This document shows, piece after piece, positions 1-7,810 of a DNA stretch of 43,365 bases. This DNA is from an uncultured Bacteroidales bacterium (lineage in GTDB: Bacteria; Bacteroidota; Bacteroidia; Bacteroidales; Paludibacteraceae): assembly GCA_945827635.1 (NCBI GenBank), contig CALZOG010000007.1, positions 1-43,365 of the forward strand. Direction: 5' to 3'. The position numbers were made by a program, and so were the translations under genes. The notes below the pieces were generated by a model that did not search any database, had not been told where the DNA came from, and saw only the letters and a list, made by a program, of their open reading frames with translations. Positions within the stretch are counted from its first letter, which is position 1. The number at the start of each line of letters is the position of its first letter.

Positions 1-488
1 CACAAATTTAGAGAATTACGCACAAAGTGTCTCAAGAGTCTTAAAAATTTCATGTGACTAAATTGACCACATTGACGCGAACTTGGTCAAAATGGTCAAT
101 TTGGTCATATCATCAGTTCCTTTTTAGTGGACATTGGCGTATTCAATCGTTGCTAATTCTTAAATAGTCTCACGTAAATTGTTTGATAATTGTCGATAAT
201 TGTTGACTTAAATCCCCTCTCGCAATTGTTTGGTAATTGTTGATAATTGATGACGTTTACTCGCTTCGCGCGGATGTGAGGGCGCGTAGATAGTTGTTCC
301 TTGGTAGTTGTTTAGCACTTATCGGGGGCAATTCGCTCCAATCTCATTCCAAAATCGTGCTGTTCAATCGAGCCAATGTCGATCCGTTTAGCTTCCGTTT
401 TCGATTCATGATCGGGAGTGATTGCCGGGCGAAATACTATGTTCTAAAATTTGCGCTCTTGGACATACTGAGATAATGCAATAAGACA
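1..488. other. Non-coding stretch at left edge
   Basis: No convincing gene is visible here on either strand; the only open frame (294-476, plus) has no recognisable motif and an odd composition. The DNA is AT-rich and carries short direct repeats: a TGGTCAA-like run at about 84-108 and a pair of 31-nt near-identical copies at 177-254. The ATPase gene on the minus strand ends at 489, so this stretch is its downstream region. No clear hairpin plus T-run terminator was found. Confidence 0.6.
177..254. repeat. Two 31-nt direct repeats (28/31 identical)
   Basis: Copy 1 is 177-207 and copy 2 is 224-254. Both begin AATTGTTTG and end in TGAC, differing at three positions. Each is itself built of smaller ATAATTG units, so it is a low-complexity repeat. 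There is no adjacent gene whose control it obviously serves. Confidence 0.7.
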
Positions 489-1781
489 TCAATCCTTCAA
501 ACAGCCAATGGGAACTACAAGAGTTCCATTTGGCATGGTAAGGGCATAACTGCCTACCGCAGTAAGAATCATTCTAAATGCAGGTTCGCCGACTTTTGTT
601 GTGTCAATTTTATTGGCGAGCGCATTTAATGAATGTTGTGCTTCTTCAATTGCTGTTGAACCACCGAGTTTAATTTCCACCAATCCATAGTGTCCATTGC
701 GCAAATGAACAACGGCATCACACTCCAGATTGTCTTTATCGCGATAATGGCTTACTTTTCCCCCAATAGCATCCGCATAGATGCGCAGATCACGAACCGC
801 CATTGTTTCGAACAGCAAGCCAAAAGTATTAAGATCGTGCATCAAATCATCGGGAGACAAACCAAGTGCAGCAGTAGCAATAGAGGGATCGACAAAATAG
901 CGTGTATCTGTTGTCCGAATAGCTGTTTTTGAGCGCAGATTGGTATTCCATGCCTTCATATCCTCTACCACATAAATGCTCCTCAAGGCATTGATATAAG
1001 ATGCGATCGTCTTGTCAGACAGCGTGCTTGGTTCGTTAGAGACCATATCCTCGCGAATAACCGCATAATTGGCTTGCGATGCTTGTAGCCGAGCTAACGA
1101 ACGCAGCAGAGCCCGACAACGATCAGGATTGCGCAATGTGTTATCAAAGCGACTAATATCCGATTCAGAAATGGCATCTATATAATCGAAAGCTGTTTGT
1201 AAAGCCACCTCGTGCTCGTCATCTATGGAGGCAGGCCAACCACCACGACATAACATATATGCAATGTCAGCCAAAGTCCATTTGTTCTGACCAATAATCT
1301 TGGTTTGTCCTTCAAATAAGGCTTTTAGACTTACTTCTCCTGTGGATTCTCCGGACTCCCATAAACTCATCGTTCGCATATTAAACCAAGAGTATCTACC
1401 GGCTCCTGAATGGTTGATACGTTTCTCTTCGTCATCTTCGTCTTTGGGCGGTACAACAGATCCAGTCAAGATGAATTGTCCTTTCTGATGGCGCATATCC
1501 ACTTCATAACGGATACTATCCCATAGATCCGGGATCGCTTGCCACTCATCAAATAGGCGTGGAGTTTCTCCGGAAAGCAACGTGGACATATCATTCTCCG
1601 CCATTAAACGGCTCTCGCGAAGAATCTGAGGTTTAGCCATCATTACGCTACTTTTGGCCACTTGCAATGCCGTGGTTGTTTTTCCACACCATTTAGGACC
1701 TTTTATTAGGATTGCTCCTGCGCTCTTAATCCTTTGCGACAACAATGCATCCGCAATCCGCGCTTTATATTTAAAAGACAT
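489..1781 (-). CDS. AAA ATPase with DUF4143-type C-terminal domain
   Basis: A 430-residue protein of the AAA_14/DUF4143 family, common as single scattered genes in Bacteroidota; the cellular role of the family is not settled. The N-terminal ATPase has a Walker A variant at about residues 28-35 (KGPKWCGKTT) and a Walker B-like segment LFDEWQ near residue 75, followed by FILTGS. The C-terminal half carries ECDAVVHLRNGHYGLVEIKLGG, split here as ECDAVV and GLVEIKLGG, a nuclease-fold-like motif typical of DUF4143. The start is supported by a good promoter about 30 nt upstream. It stands alone, opposite in strand to the housekeeping genes, and is preceded by a triple 23-nt repeat. No toxin or partner gene is adjacent. 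Confidence 0.88.
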   Translation of the reverse strand: MSFKYKARIADALLSQRIKSAGAILIKGPKWCGKTTTALQVAKSSVMMAKPQILRESRLMAENDMSTLLSGETPRLFDEWQAIPDLWDSIRYEVDMRHQKGQFILTGSVVPPKDEDDEEKRINHSGAGRYSWFNMRTMSLWESGESTGEVSLKALFEGQTKIIGQNKWTLADIAYMLCRGGWPASIDDEHEVALQTAFDYIDAISESDISRFDNTLRNPDRCRALLRSLARLQASQANYAVIREDMVSNEPSTLSDKTIASYINALRSIYVVEDMKAWNTNLRSKTAIRTTDTRYFVDPSIATAALGLSPDDLMHDLNTFGLLFETMAVRDLRIYADAIGGKVSHYRDKDNLECDAVVHLRNGHYGLVEIKLGGSTAIEEAQHSLNALANKIDTTKVGEPAFRMILTAVGSYALTMPNGTLVVPIGCLKD

Positions 1782-1807
1782 AGTTTTAATTATTTTGAAT
1801 TTTGGTG

Positions 1808-1839
1808 CAAAGATACTATTTTTTTTTTATATATGCAAA
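1808..1839 (-). promoter_or_regulatory. Bacteroidota-type promoter of the ATPase gene
   Basis: Read on the minus strand, TTTG (1839-1836) is followed after exactly 20 nt by TATCTTTG (1815-1808), matching the known -33 TTTG / -7 TAnnTTTG promoter. Transcription would start near 1800, leaving a short leader before the ATG at 1781. Confidence 0.7.
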
Positions 1840-1853
1840 TAAAAATGCAAAAT

Positions 1854-1912
1854 TTCCGAGTTTGGCGGGTTTTTACTTCCGAGTTTGGCGGGTTTTTGTT
1901 TCCGAGTTTGGC
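1854..1912. repeat. Three 23-nt-spaced repeats upstream of ATPase promoter
   Basis: TTCCGAGTTTGGCGGG occurs at 1854 and 1877, and TTCCGAGTTTGGC at 1900, a strict 23-nt period; the first two copies run on into TTTTT. They lie just upstream of the -33 element of the ATPase promoter. This position suits an operator or activator array, but that is inference. Confidence 0.85.
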
Positions 1913-2201
1913 TAATTGTATATTTTCACTATATGTAAAAGTAAAAAAAGACAAAATAAAACTACATACATATGTACCAGATTCAAAAAGTACAAAAAGA
2001 TGTAAAATAATGCACTTTATAAAAATTTGCGCTGCCAGATTCTGCCAATCTGCACCGTTTTGACATGACGAGTTTGCGATATGCGCGTTTTTGAACTGAC
2101 AAATAGCGGTTGGGCACGATTTTTGTTAATATTTTTTAAGGTGGAAATACCGCAAACTTAGATTCAAAAAATATACATAGAAAAATATAAATAGAAAAGA
2201 T
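1913..2201. other. AT-rich intergenic region before trxA
   Basis: No gene is visible. The DNA is strongly AT-rich, with poly-A and poly-T runs, between the divergent ATPase and thioredoxin genes. It must hold the trxA promoter, but I could not find a confident TTTG/TAnnTTTG pair at correct spacing. Confidence 0.5.
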
Positions 2202-2516
2202 ATGGTACAAGAAATTACTGATTCAAACCTTAAGAGTTTATTGGCAGAGGGTAAGCCTCTGGTAGTTGACTGCTGGGCACCATGGTGCGGTCCGTGCAAA
2301 ATGATGCACCCTGTGATTGACGAACTGGCAGCAGAGTATGAGGGCCGGGTAATCATCGGCAAACTGAACGTGGACGAGAACAGCGATACTTGCGAGAAGT
2401 TCGGCGTAATGAATATTCCTACAGTGCTGTTCTTCAAGAACGGCGAGTTGGTGAACCGCAGCGTAGGTTACACGCCCAAGCCGCGTATCCAGCCGCTGGT
2501 AGAGGGACTGCTGTAA
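2202..2516 (+). CDS. trxA: Thioredoxin
   Basis: A 104-residue cytoplasmic thioredoxin, full length for the family. The redox site WCGPC is at about residues 28-32 (WAPWCGPCK), with the conserved cis-proline region (MNIPTVLFF) near residues 71-79 and the closing GELV..SVGY strand. It reduces disulphides in target proteins and is recycled by thioredoxin reductase (not in this window). It has no signal peptide, so it is not a periplasmic variant. The gene lies 24 bp upstream of tRNA-Arg on the same strand and may be co-transcribed with it. Confidence 0.95.
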   Translation: MVQEITDSNLKSLLAEGKPLVVDCWAPWCGPCKMMHPVIDELAAEYEGRVIIGKLNVDENSDTCEKFGVMNIPTVLFFKNGELVNRSVGYTPKPRIQPLVEGLL

Positions 2517-2540
2517 GGATAAGCGCGGCGCGAGCCGTGC

Positions 2541-2614
2541 GGTTCGGTAGCTCAGTTGGATAGAGCAACAGCCTTCTAAGCTGTGGGTCCCGGGTTCGAA
2601 TCCCGGCCGAATCA
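2541..2614 (+). tRNA. tRNA-Arg (anticodon TCT)
   Basis: A 74-nt cloverleaf. The acceptor stem GGTTCGG (2541-2547) pairs with CCGAATC (2607-2613) with one G-T wobble, and the discriminator is A2614. The anticodon stem ACAGC/GCTGT encloses loop CTTCTAA with anticodon TCT at 2575-2577. The T arm contains GGTTCGAATC. The CCA end is not encoded. It reads AGA codons (and probably AGG). Confidence 0.96.
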
Positions 2615-2683
2615 CTCGCCTTCGGCAAGGCGGTCGCATCGGATGCCGCCGGGCGGCATAAAGGCGACGCCTGCCTCGGCTCT

Positions 2684-2714
2684 CCGAAAAACAACGCGAG
2701 GCGTTCTTTTTCGG
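2684..2714 (+). terminator. Intrinsic terminator after tRNA-Arg
   Basis: AACGC-GAG-GCGTT (2693-2705) forms a short GC-rich hairpin preceded by AAAAAC and followed by CTTTTT. The A and T tracts also pair, so the full stem is CCGAAAAA/TTTTTCGG with one mismatch. This symmetric layout is that of a bidirectional Rho-independent terminator. Two further hairpins precede it: CGCCTT/AAGGCG (2617-2632) and ATGCCGC/GCGGCAT (2643-2659). Confidence 0.65.
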
Positions 2715-2729
2715 GGTGGGCAACGGATG

Positions 2730-2776
2730 CCGCTGCGCTGACAGAAGAGAGACCGCGTTGCTGACAGAAAAGAGAC
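2730..2776 (-). repeat. 23-nt mini-hairpin repeat, 2 copies (site A)
   Basis: CTGACAG occurs at 2738-2744 and 2761-2767, exactly 23 nt apart. Read on the minus strand the units are CTGTCAGCGCAGCGG and CTGTCAGCAACGCGGTCT. The mini-hairpins are GC-GCA-GC and GC-AAC-GC. The array lies in the rpoD leader, ending about 20 nt before the start codon. In the rpoD transcript the sense is AGACCGC...CTGACAG, as at the other intergenic sites. Confidence 0.8.
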
Positions 2777-2794
2777 ATTGAACGAAAGACATAT

Positions 2795-3661
2795 ATGCGT
2801 CAACTAAAGATTACCAAATCGATTACAAACCGCGAGTCACAATCGCTGGACAAGTTCCTGCAAGAGATTGGCCGCGAAGACCTGATTTCCGTAGAAGAAG
2901 AAGTAGAATTAGCAGGCCGTATCCGCAACGGCGATATGGCTGCACGCGAGCGGTTGGTGAACGCCAACCTGCGATTCGTGGTATCAGTAGCCAAGCAGTA
3001 CCAGAACCAAGGATTGAGTCTGCCTGACCTGATCAACGAAGGTAACGTGGGTCTGATCAAGGCCGCCGAGAAGTTTGATGAGACACGCGGATTCAAGTTT
3101 ATCTCCTACGCCGTATGGTGGATTCGTCAGTCGATCCTGCAGGCTCTGGCGGAGCAGGCACGTATCGTGCGTCTGCCGCTGAACCAGGTCGGCTCGCTCA
3201 ACAAGATCCAGAAAGCCTACTCGCGCTTTGAGCAGGAGTATGAGCGCCGTCCGTCAGCCGAAGAGCTGGCGGAGGAGTTGGATATGCCTATCGACAAGAT
3301 TGCCGAGGTGCTGCGTATGCAGGGTCGCCACGTGAGCATGGATGCTCCGTTTGTGGACGGCGAGGACAACAGCCTGATTGACGTAATGGAGAACCAGGAC
3401 TCGCCGCGTGCCGACCGCGGGCTGATCAACGAGTCACTGACCCAGGAGATCGACCGCGCACTGGCTACGCTCAGCGAACGCGAGCAACGGATCATCCGTA
3501 AGTTCTTCGGCGTAGGCAGCGGCGTACAGGAAAAGACTCTCGAGGAGATCGGCGAGGAAGAAGGTCTCACCCGCGAGCGTGTGCGCCAGATTAAGGAAAA
3601 AGCCCTCCACAACCTGGCACAGAACTCCAGAAGCAAAGTGCTGAGAACGTACTTGGGGTAA
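2795..3661 (+). CDS. rpoD: Primary sigma factor RpoD (sigma-70)
   Basis: A 288-residue housekeeping sigma factor of the compact Bacteroidota type, lacking region 1.1. Region 1.2 starts near residue 16 ([11 protein letters not shown]). Regions 2.1-2.4 span about 50-125 and include the core-binding and -10 recognition helix ([16 protein letters not shown]). Region 3 follows ([12 protein letters not shown]...), and region 4.2 ends the protein with the helix-turn-helix [24 protein letters not shown] (given as [10 protein letters not shown] and [14 protein letters not shown]). It directs RNA polymerase to the TTTG/TAnnTTTG promoters seen elsewhere in the window. The leader carries two copies of the 23-nt repeat family. 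Confidence 0.96.
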   Translation: MRQLKITKSITNRESQSLDKFLQEIGREDLISVEEEVELAGRIRNGDMAARERLVNANLRFVVSVAKQYQNQGLSLPDLINEGNVGLIKAAEKFDETRGFKFISYAVWWIRQSILQALAEQARIVRLPLNQVGSLNKIQKAYSRFEQEYERRPSAEELAEELDMPIDKIAEVLRMQGRHVSMDAPFVDGEDNSLIDVMENQDSPRADRGLINESLTQEIDRALATLSEREQRIIRKFFGVGSGVQEKTLEEIGEEEGLTRERVRQIKEKALHNLAQNSRSKVLRTYLG

Positions 3662-3732
3662 TCGGAAGATTTGAAGATTTGAGGATTATTCTGAATCGAG
3701 AGATCTTCAAATGTTCAATCAAACAAGGTTTT

Positions 3733-4962
3733 ATGACGAACAAACGAAAGATCATCAACGATCCGGTATTTGGATTTATATCCATACCCAATGACATCAT
3801 TTACGACGTATTGCAGCACCCGTACGTGCAACGCCTGAATCGCATACGACAGCTTGGGTTGTCGTATGTCGTTTATCCGGGCGCACAGCACAGCCGCTTT
3901 CTGCACTCGATAGGCGCCATGCACCTGATGAGCGATGCTATAGCTTCGCTGCGGCAGAAAGGTATAGCCATCACCGACGAGGAAGCCAACGGTGCCATGA
4001 TCGCTATCCTGCTGCACGACATAGGACATGCGCCGTTCTCGCACGTGATGGAGCACACCCTGATCGAGGGCATAACCCACGAGGATGTGTCGCTCATGAT
4101 GATGGAGCAGATCAACCGCGAGATGCACGGCGCGCTGGACACCGCCATACGTATATTCACCAACACGTATCCCAAGCATTTTCTGCACCAACTCATATCC
4201 TCGCAGTTCGATATGGACAGGATGGATTACCTCTGCCGCGACTCGTTCTTCACGGGCGTGACCGAGGGCAGTGTGGCTTCTGCACGACTGATCAAGATGC
4301 TCAATGTGGTGGACGACCGGCTGGTGATTGAGGCAAAAGGGATATACTCCGTCGAGAAGTTCCTGATTGCCCGCCGCCTGATGTACTGGCAGGTGTATCT
4401 GCACAAGACATCCGTAGCCGCCGAGCAGTTACTGATCAAGATCCTGGCTCGCGCCAAGCAGCTGGCGCGCGATGGTGTGGAGTTGTTCTGCGCACCGGCG
4501 CTGCACTACTTCCTCTACCAGCACATGACCGGTAAGAAGTTCGCCCAGGATAGTTACGCACTCACGCAGTACGCCCTGCTGGACGACTCGGACATACTGT
4601 CTGCCATCAAGGCCTGGCAGGCTCACCCCGACACAACGCTCCGGCTGCTGTCGGAGGCTTTTGTCAACCGCCGGCTGTTCAAGGGCCGTCTGCTCAGTCA
4701 GCCGCTCAGCACGCAGGAGCATGCAGCACTCGCACAGCAATACGCCACAAGCTTCGGCATATCGCAGAGCGAGGCGGAATACTTCTTCGAGGAACATATA
4801 TCCACCTCCAACACCTATAGCGAGAAGGACGACAGCATAGATATCCTGTACAACGACGGCACGGTCAGGAACATTGCAGAGGCATCGGACATGCTCAACC
4901 TGCAGACACTGACCTACAAGCCGCAGAAATTATATTTGTTCTATTACCCGACAAATTCGTAA
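3733..4962 (+). CDS. HD-domain phosphohydrolase (YdhJ/dGTPase-like, COG1078)
   Basis: The start is set at 3733 ([11 protein letters not shown]) because an in-frame upstream ATG at 3679 would add 18 residues coded by an AGATTTGA-type simple repeat. That gives 409 residues. The metal site is visible: H in [12 protein letters not shown], the HD doublet in [16 protein letters not shown], and the distal D in [16 protein letters not shown]. Family members hydrolyse nucleotides or nucleotide second messengers; the substrate of this one is not known. It lies 4 bp before lpxD; this HD gene next to lpxD is common in Bacteroidota, but no functional link to lipid A is established. Confidence 0.9.
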   Translation: MTNKRKIINDPVFGFISIPNDIIYDVLQHPYVQRLNRIRQLGLSYVVYPGAQHSRFLHSIGAMHLMSDAIASLRQKGIAITDEEANGAMIAILLHDIGHAPFSHVMEHTLIEGITHEDVSLMMMEQINREMHGALDTAIRIFTNTYPKHFLHQLISSQFDMDRMDYLCRDSFFTGVTEGSVASARLIKMLNVVDDRLVIEAKGIYSVEKFLIARRLMYWQVYLHKTSVAAEQLLIKILARAKQLARDGVELFCAPALHYFLYQHMTGKKFAQDSYALTQYALLDDSDILSAIKAWQAHPDTTLRLLSEAFVNRRLFKGRLLSQPLSTQEHAALAQQYATSFGISQSEAEYFFEEHISTSNTYSEKDDSIDILYNDGTVRNIAEASDMLNLQTLTYKPQKLYLFYYPTNS

Positions 4963-4966
4963 CGAG

Positions 4967-6004
4967 ATGAACTTCACTGCACAACAGATAGCCGCGTTTG
5001 TCAGCGGCGAGATAATAGGCGATGCCCAGGTTGAGGTGCACGATGTCAGTCCTATCGAGGACGGCCGTCCGGGCACACTGTCGTACGTCACCGATGCCAA
5101 GTACCTGCCCGCATTGGCGGGCACCGCCGCGACAGTCGTGCTGCTGACCCGCTCACTGTACGACGCCTCGCTCAGTTGTCCGCCTACCCTGATCATAGTG
5201 GATAACGCCCGGCAGGCTATAGGCACGCTGCTGCAAGGCGTTTCGGAGTTTCTGCGTCCGCGCAAGCACGGCGTGGAGCAACCGGCGTTCGTAGCCGAAG
5301 GCACCACCCTGCCCGACGACACGTACATTGGCGCATTCGCCTACATAGGCAAGGGTGTCAAGCTCGGCAAGGGCGTGCAGATCTATCCGCAGGCATACAT
5401 AGGCGACTACACCACGATAGGCGACAACACGGTTATCTACTCCGGCGTGAAGATCTACGACCACTGCACTATCGGTCGCGACTGTATCATTCACTCCGGC
5501 TGCGTGATCGGTGCCGACGGCTTCGGCTTTGAGCCGGACGCACAAGGCGTGAACCGCAAGATCCCGCAGATAGGCACGGTAGTAATCGAAGATGACGTAG
5601 AGATAGGTGCCAACACGACCATCGACCGTGCGATGATGGGCGAGACACGCGTCAAGAAGAACGTGAAGATCGACAATCTCGTACAGGTTGCCCACAACGT
5701 GCAGGTAGGCGAATCGACTTTCCTCTGCGCCCAGGTGGGTATAGCCGGCTCAACCAGCCTCGGTCACCACTGTATCATGGCGGGACAGGTAGGCGTAGCC
5801 GGACATATATCTGTTGCCGATCAGGTTATCTGCGGTGCACAGACCGGCGTGGCGGGTTCTATCCGTCAGGCAGGTCAGTACCAGGGCTCACCGGCTATCG
5901 ATGCTATGAACTGGCGCCGCTCGTCGGTTGTATTCAAGCACCTGCCCGAACTGCAACGCGAACTACGGCAACTGCAAGCCAAAATTAACGACCAACAACA
6001 ATGA
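4967..6004 (+). CDS. lpxD: UDP-3-O-acyl-glucosamine N-acyltransferase LpxD
   Basis: 345 residues, the usual length. It adds the second 3-hydroxyacyl chain from acyl-ACP to the 2-amino group of UDP-3-O-acyl-glucosamine, the third step of lipid A synthesis in the cytoplasm. An N-terminal uridine-binding domain (about 1-100) is followed by a left-handed beta-helix of hexapeptide repeats (about 100-290, such as [13 protein letters not shown]). The catalytic histidine lies in [12 protein letters not shown] (about 238-249). The C-terminal helix is rich in Q, R and L. The stop codon overlaps the start of lpxC (ATGA), so the two are translationally coupled. Confidence 0.96.
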   Translation: MNFTAQQIAAFVSGEIIGDAQVEVHDVSPIEDGRPGTLSYVTDAKYLPALAGTAATVVLLTRSLYDASLSCPPTLIIVDNARQAIGTLLQGVSEFLRPRKHGVEQPAFVAEGTTLPDDTYIGAFAYIGKGVKLGKGVQIYPQAYIGDYTTIGDNTVIYSGVKIYDHCTIGRDCIIHSGCVIGADGFGFEPDAQGVNRKIPQIGTVVIEDDVEIGANTTIDRAMMGETRVKKNVKIDNLVQVAHNVQVGESTFLCAQVGIAGSTSLGHHCIMAGQVGVAGHISVADQVICGAQTGVAGSIRQAGQYQGSPAIDAMNWRRSSVVFKHLPELQRELRQLQAKINDQQQ

Positions 6005-6909
6005 AACAGCAGACATTAGCACAACCCTTTACCGTTGAGGGCAAAGGATTACACACCGGCGTATATATCCACGCCACGTTCGCTCCGGCAGAGGAGAACT
6101 TCGGCATACGCCTGTGCCGCACCGACCTGCCTGACCGACCCACGCACCACGCGTATGCCGACTACGTGTCAGCCACCGAACGGGGCACCGTGCTTGAGCA
6201 CGGCAGTTGGCGCATATCGACGGTCGAGCACGCCCTGTCAGCACTCTACGCCATGGGCATTGACAACTGCCTGATCCGCGTGGACGGACCTGAACTGCCC
6301 ATACTGGACGGCAGCGCAATGCCGTTTGTCAAGGCTATACGCGAAGCAGGTATATCCGAGCAGCAGGCTGAAGCAGAGGTGTATGTGGTACGCGAGACCA
6401 TCGAGTACATATCCGAGCACGGCAACCGCCTGCTACTCATGCCGGGCGACAGCTATCAGGTGGAGGTGGAGGTCAGTTATCCGTCGCAGATTCTGAAGCT
6501 ACAACGTGCCGAACTGCGCACGTTAGGCGATTACCCGCGCGAGATAGCTGCGGCACGTACGTTCTGCTTCGTGCGCGAGATTGAGCCGCTGCTGCGTATG
6601 GGACTCATCAAGGGCGGTGACCTCAAGAACGCACTGGTTATCTACGAGACACCTATGTCGCAGGAGGGACTGGACTACCTGACCGACAAACTCGGTCAGC
6701 CGCATCTCGATGCCACGAAGTTAGGCTACCTCTCGCCCATACATTTCCACAACGAGCCGGCACGGCACAAGCTGCTGGACATCATTGGCGACCTGTCGCT
6801 CATCGGATGCCGCATACAGGGACGAATCTTTGCCGAGAAACCCGGACACACCTTTAACACCTCCTGTGCCCGCCAGCTCCGCAACAAGATCTACCCCAAG
6901 CAGATCTAA
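6001..6909 (+). CDS. lpxC: UDP-3-O-acyl-GlcNAc deacetylase LpxC (stand-alone)
   Basis: 302 residues. This zinc enzyme removes the N-acetyl group from UDP-3-O-acyl-GlcNAc, the committed step of lipid A synthesis. Zinc ligands and active-site residues are visible: H in [10 protein letters not shown] (about 79), H and D in [12 protein letters not shown] (about 258-269), and H in PGHTFNT (about 285). The protein ends right after the LpxC fold (KIYPKQI). In most Bacteroidota the gene continues into a FabZ dehydratase (about 460 residues in total); no FabZ is present here or in the 49 bp before lpxA. The lpxD overlap shows it belongs to the same operon. Confidence 0.95.
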   Translation: MKQQTLAQPFTVEGKGLHTGVYIHATFAPAEENFGIRLCRTDLPDRPTHHAYADYVSATERGTVLEHGSWRISTVEHALSALYAMGIDNCLIRVDGPELPILDGSAMPFVKAIREAGISEQQAEAEVYVVRETIEYISEHGNRLLLMPGDSYQVEVEVSYPSQILKLQRAELRTLGDYPREIAAARTFCFVREIEPLLRMGLIKGGDLKNALVIYETPMSQEGLDYLTDKLGQPHLDATKLGYLSPIHFHNEPARHKLLDIIGDLSLIGCRIQGRIFAEKPGHTFNTSCARQLRNKIYPKQI

Positions 6910-6958
6910 ATGGCAAACAGTAAATAACAAAATCGTAAATAATTAAATCGTAAATAGT

Positions 6959-7735
6959 ATGGTTCATCCCTTAGCATGTGTTGACCCCAAAGCAGTTATC
7001 GACCCGACAGCCGAGGTAGGTCCGTTCGCATATATTGAATCCAATGTAGAGATTGGTGCCCGCACCAAGATCATGGCTAACGCCACCGTTCTCAGCGGCG
7101 CACGTATAGGTGCCGACTGCACCGTTTTTCCCTCCGCCGTGGTGGGGGCTATACCCCAGGATCTGAAGTTCCGCGGTGAGGATACACTCGCCATCATCGG
7201 CAACAACACCGTTATCCGCGAGTGCGCCACCGTACACCGCGGCACGGCATCGAAAGGTCAAACCGTGGTAGGCAACTACTGCCTGATCATGGCGTACTCC
7301 CACGTTGCACACGACTGCCTGCTGCACGACCATATCATCCTCTCCAACGCCACACAACTGGCAGGCGAAGTGGTGGTGGACGACTACGCCATCATGGGCG
7401 GAGGATCGCTCGTACACCAGTTCACGCACGTTGGCGCACACTCGATGACACAGGGTGGCACAAAGGTGAACAAGGATATACCGCCATACGTGATTGCAGC
7501 ACGCGAACCCGTGTCGTTCTGCGGAATCAACTCTGTGGGACTGAGCCGCCGCGGATTCACACGCGAGCAACTGACGGCTATCCAGGAAACCTACAGGCTC
7601 ATCTATATGTCCGGACTGAACGTCTCGCAGGCACTGCAGCAGATTCAAGAGACACTGCCGCCATCCGCCGAACGCGACGAGATAGTCAATTTCATCACCT
7701 CTTCTCCTCGAGGAGTGATCAGAGGCACGATGTAA
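6959..7735 (+). CDS. lpxA: UDP-N-acetylglucosamine acyltransferase LpxA
   Basis: 258 residues, full length. It transfers a 3-hydroxyacyl chain to the 3-OH of UDP-GlcNAc, the first lipid A step. Hexapeptide repeats (IDPTAEVGPFAYIESNVEIG onward) form the left-handed helix over about residues 10-190. The catalytic histidine is in MAYSHVAHDC (about 117-126). The C-terminal helical part contains GLSRRGFTREQL and the end of the family fold. The start ATG at 6959 follows a 49-bp AT-rich gap made of AAATCGTAAAT-like repeats. It completes the lpxD-lpxC-lpxA cluster. Confidence 0.95.
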   Translation: MVHPLACVDPKAVIDPTAEVGPFAYIESNVEIGARTKIMANATVLSGARIGADCTVFPSAVVGAIPQDLKFRGEDTLAIIGNNTVIRECATVHRGTASKGQTVVGNYCLIMAYSHVAHDCLLHDHIILSNATQLAGEVVVDDYAIMGGGSLVHQFTHVGAHSMTQGGTKVNKDIPPYVIAAREPVSFCGINSVGLSRRGFTREQLTAIQETYRLIYMSGLNVSQALQQIQETLPPSAERDEIVNFITSSPRGVIRGTM

Positions 7736-7810
7736 CAAAAAACGTGCACCATAATAGGGGTTTTATCGGAGTTTAACCGAAGTTTTATCAGAACATAAAT
7801 ATACTATAAT

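Noticed and set aside
2238..2792. Open frames on the minus strand over trxA, tRNA and the rpoD leader
   Set aside because: They run through a tRNA and a conserved thioredoxin gene and are not coding.
3679..3732. Upstream start for the HD phosphohydrolase
   Set aside because: The extra 18 residues are coded by a simple AGATTTGA-like repeat and do not resemble the family N-terminus.
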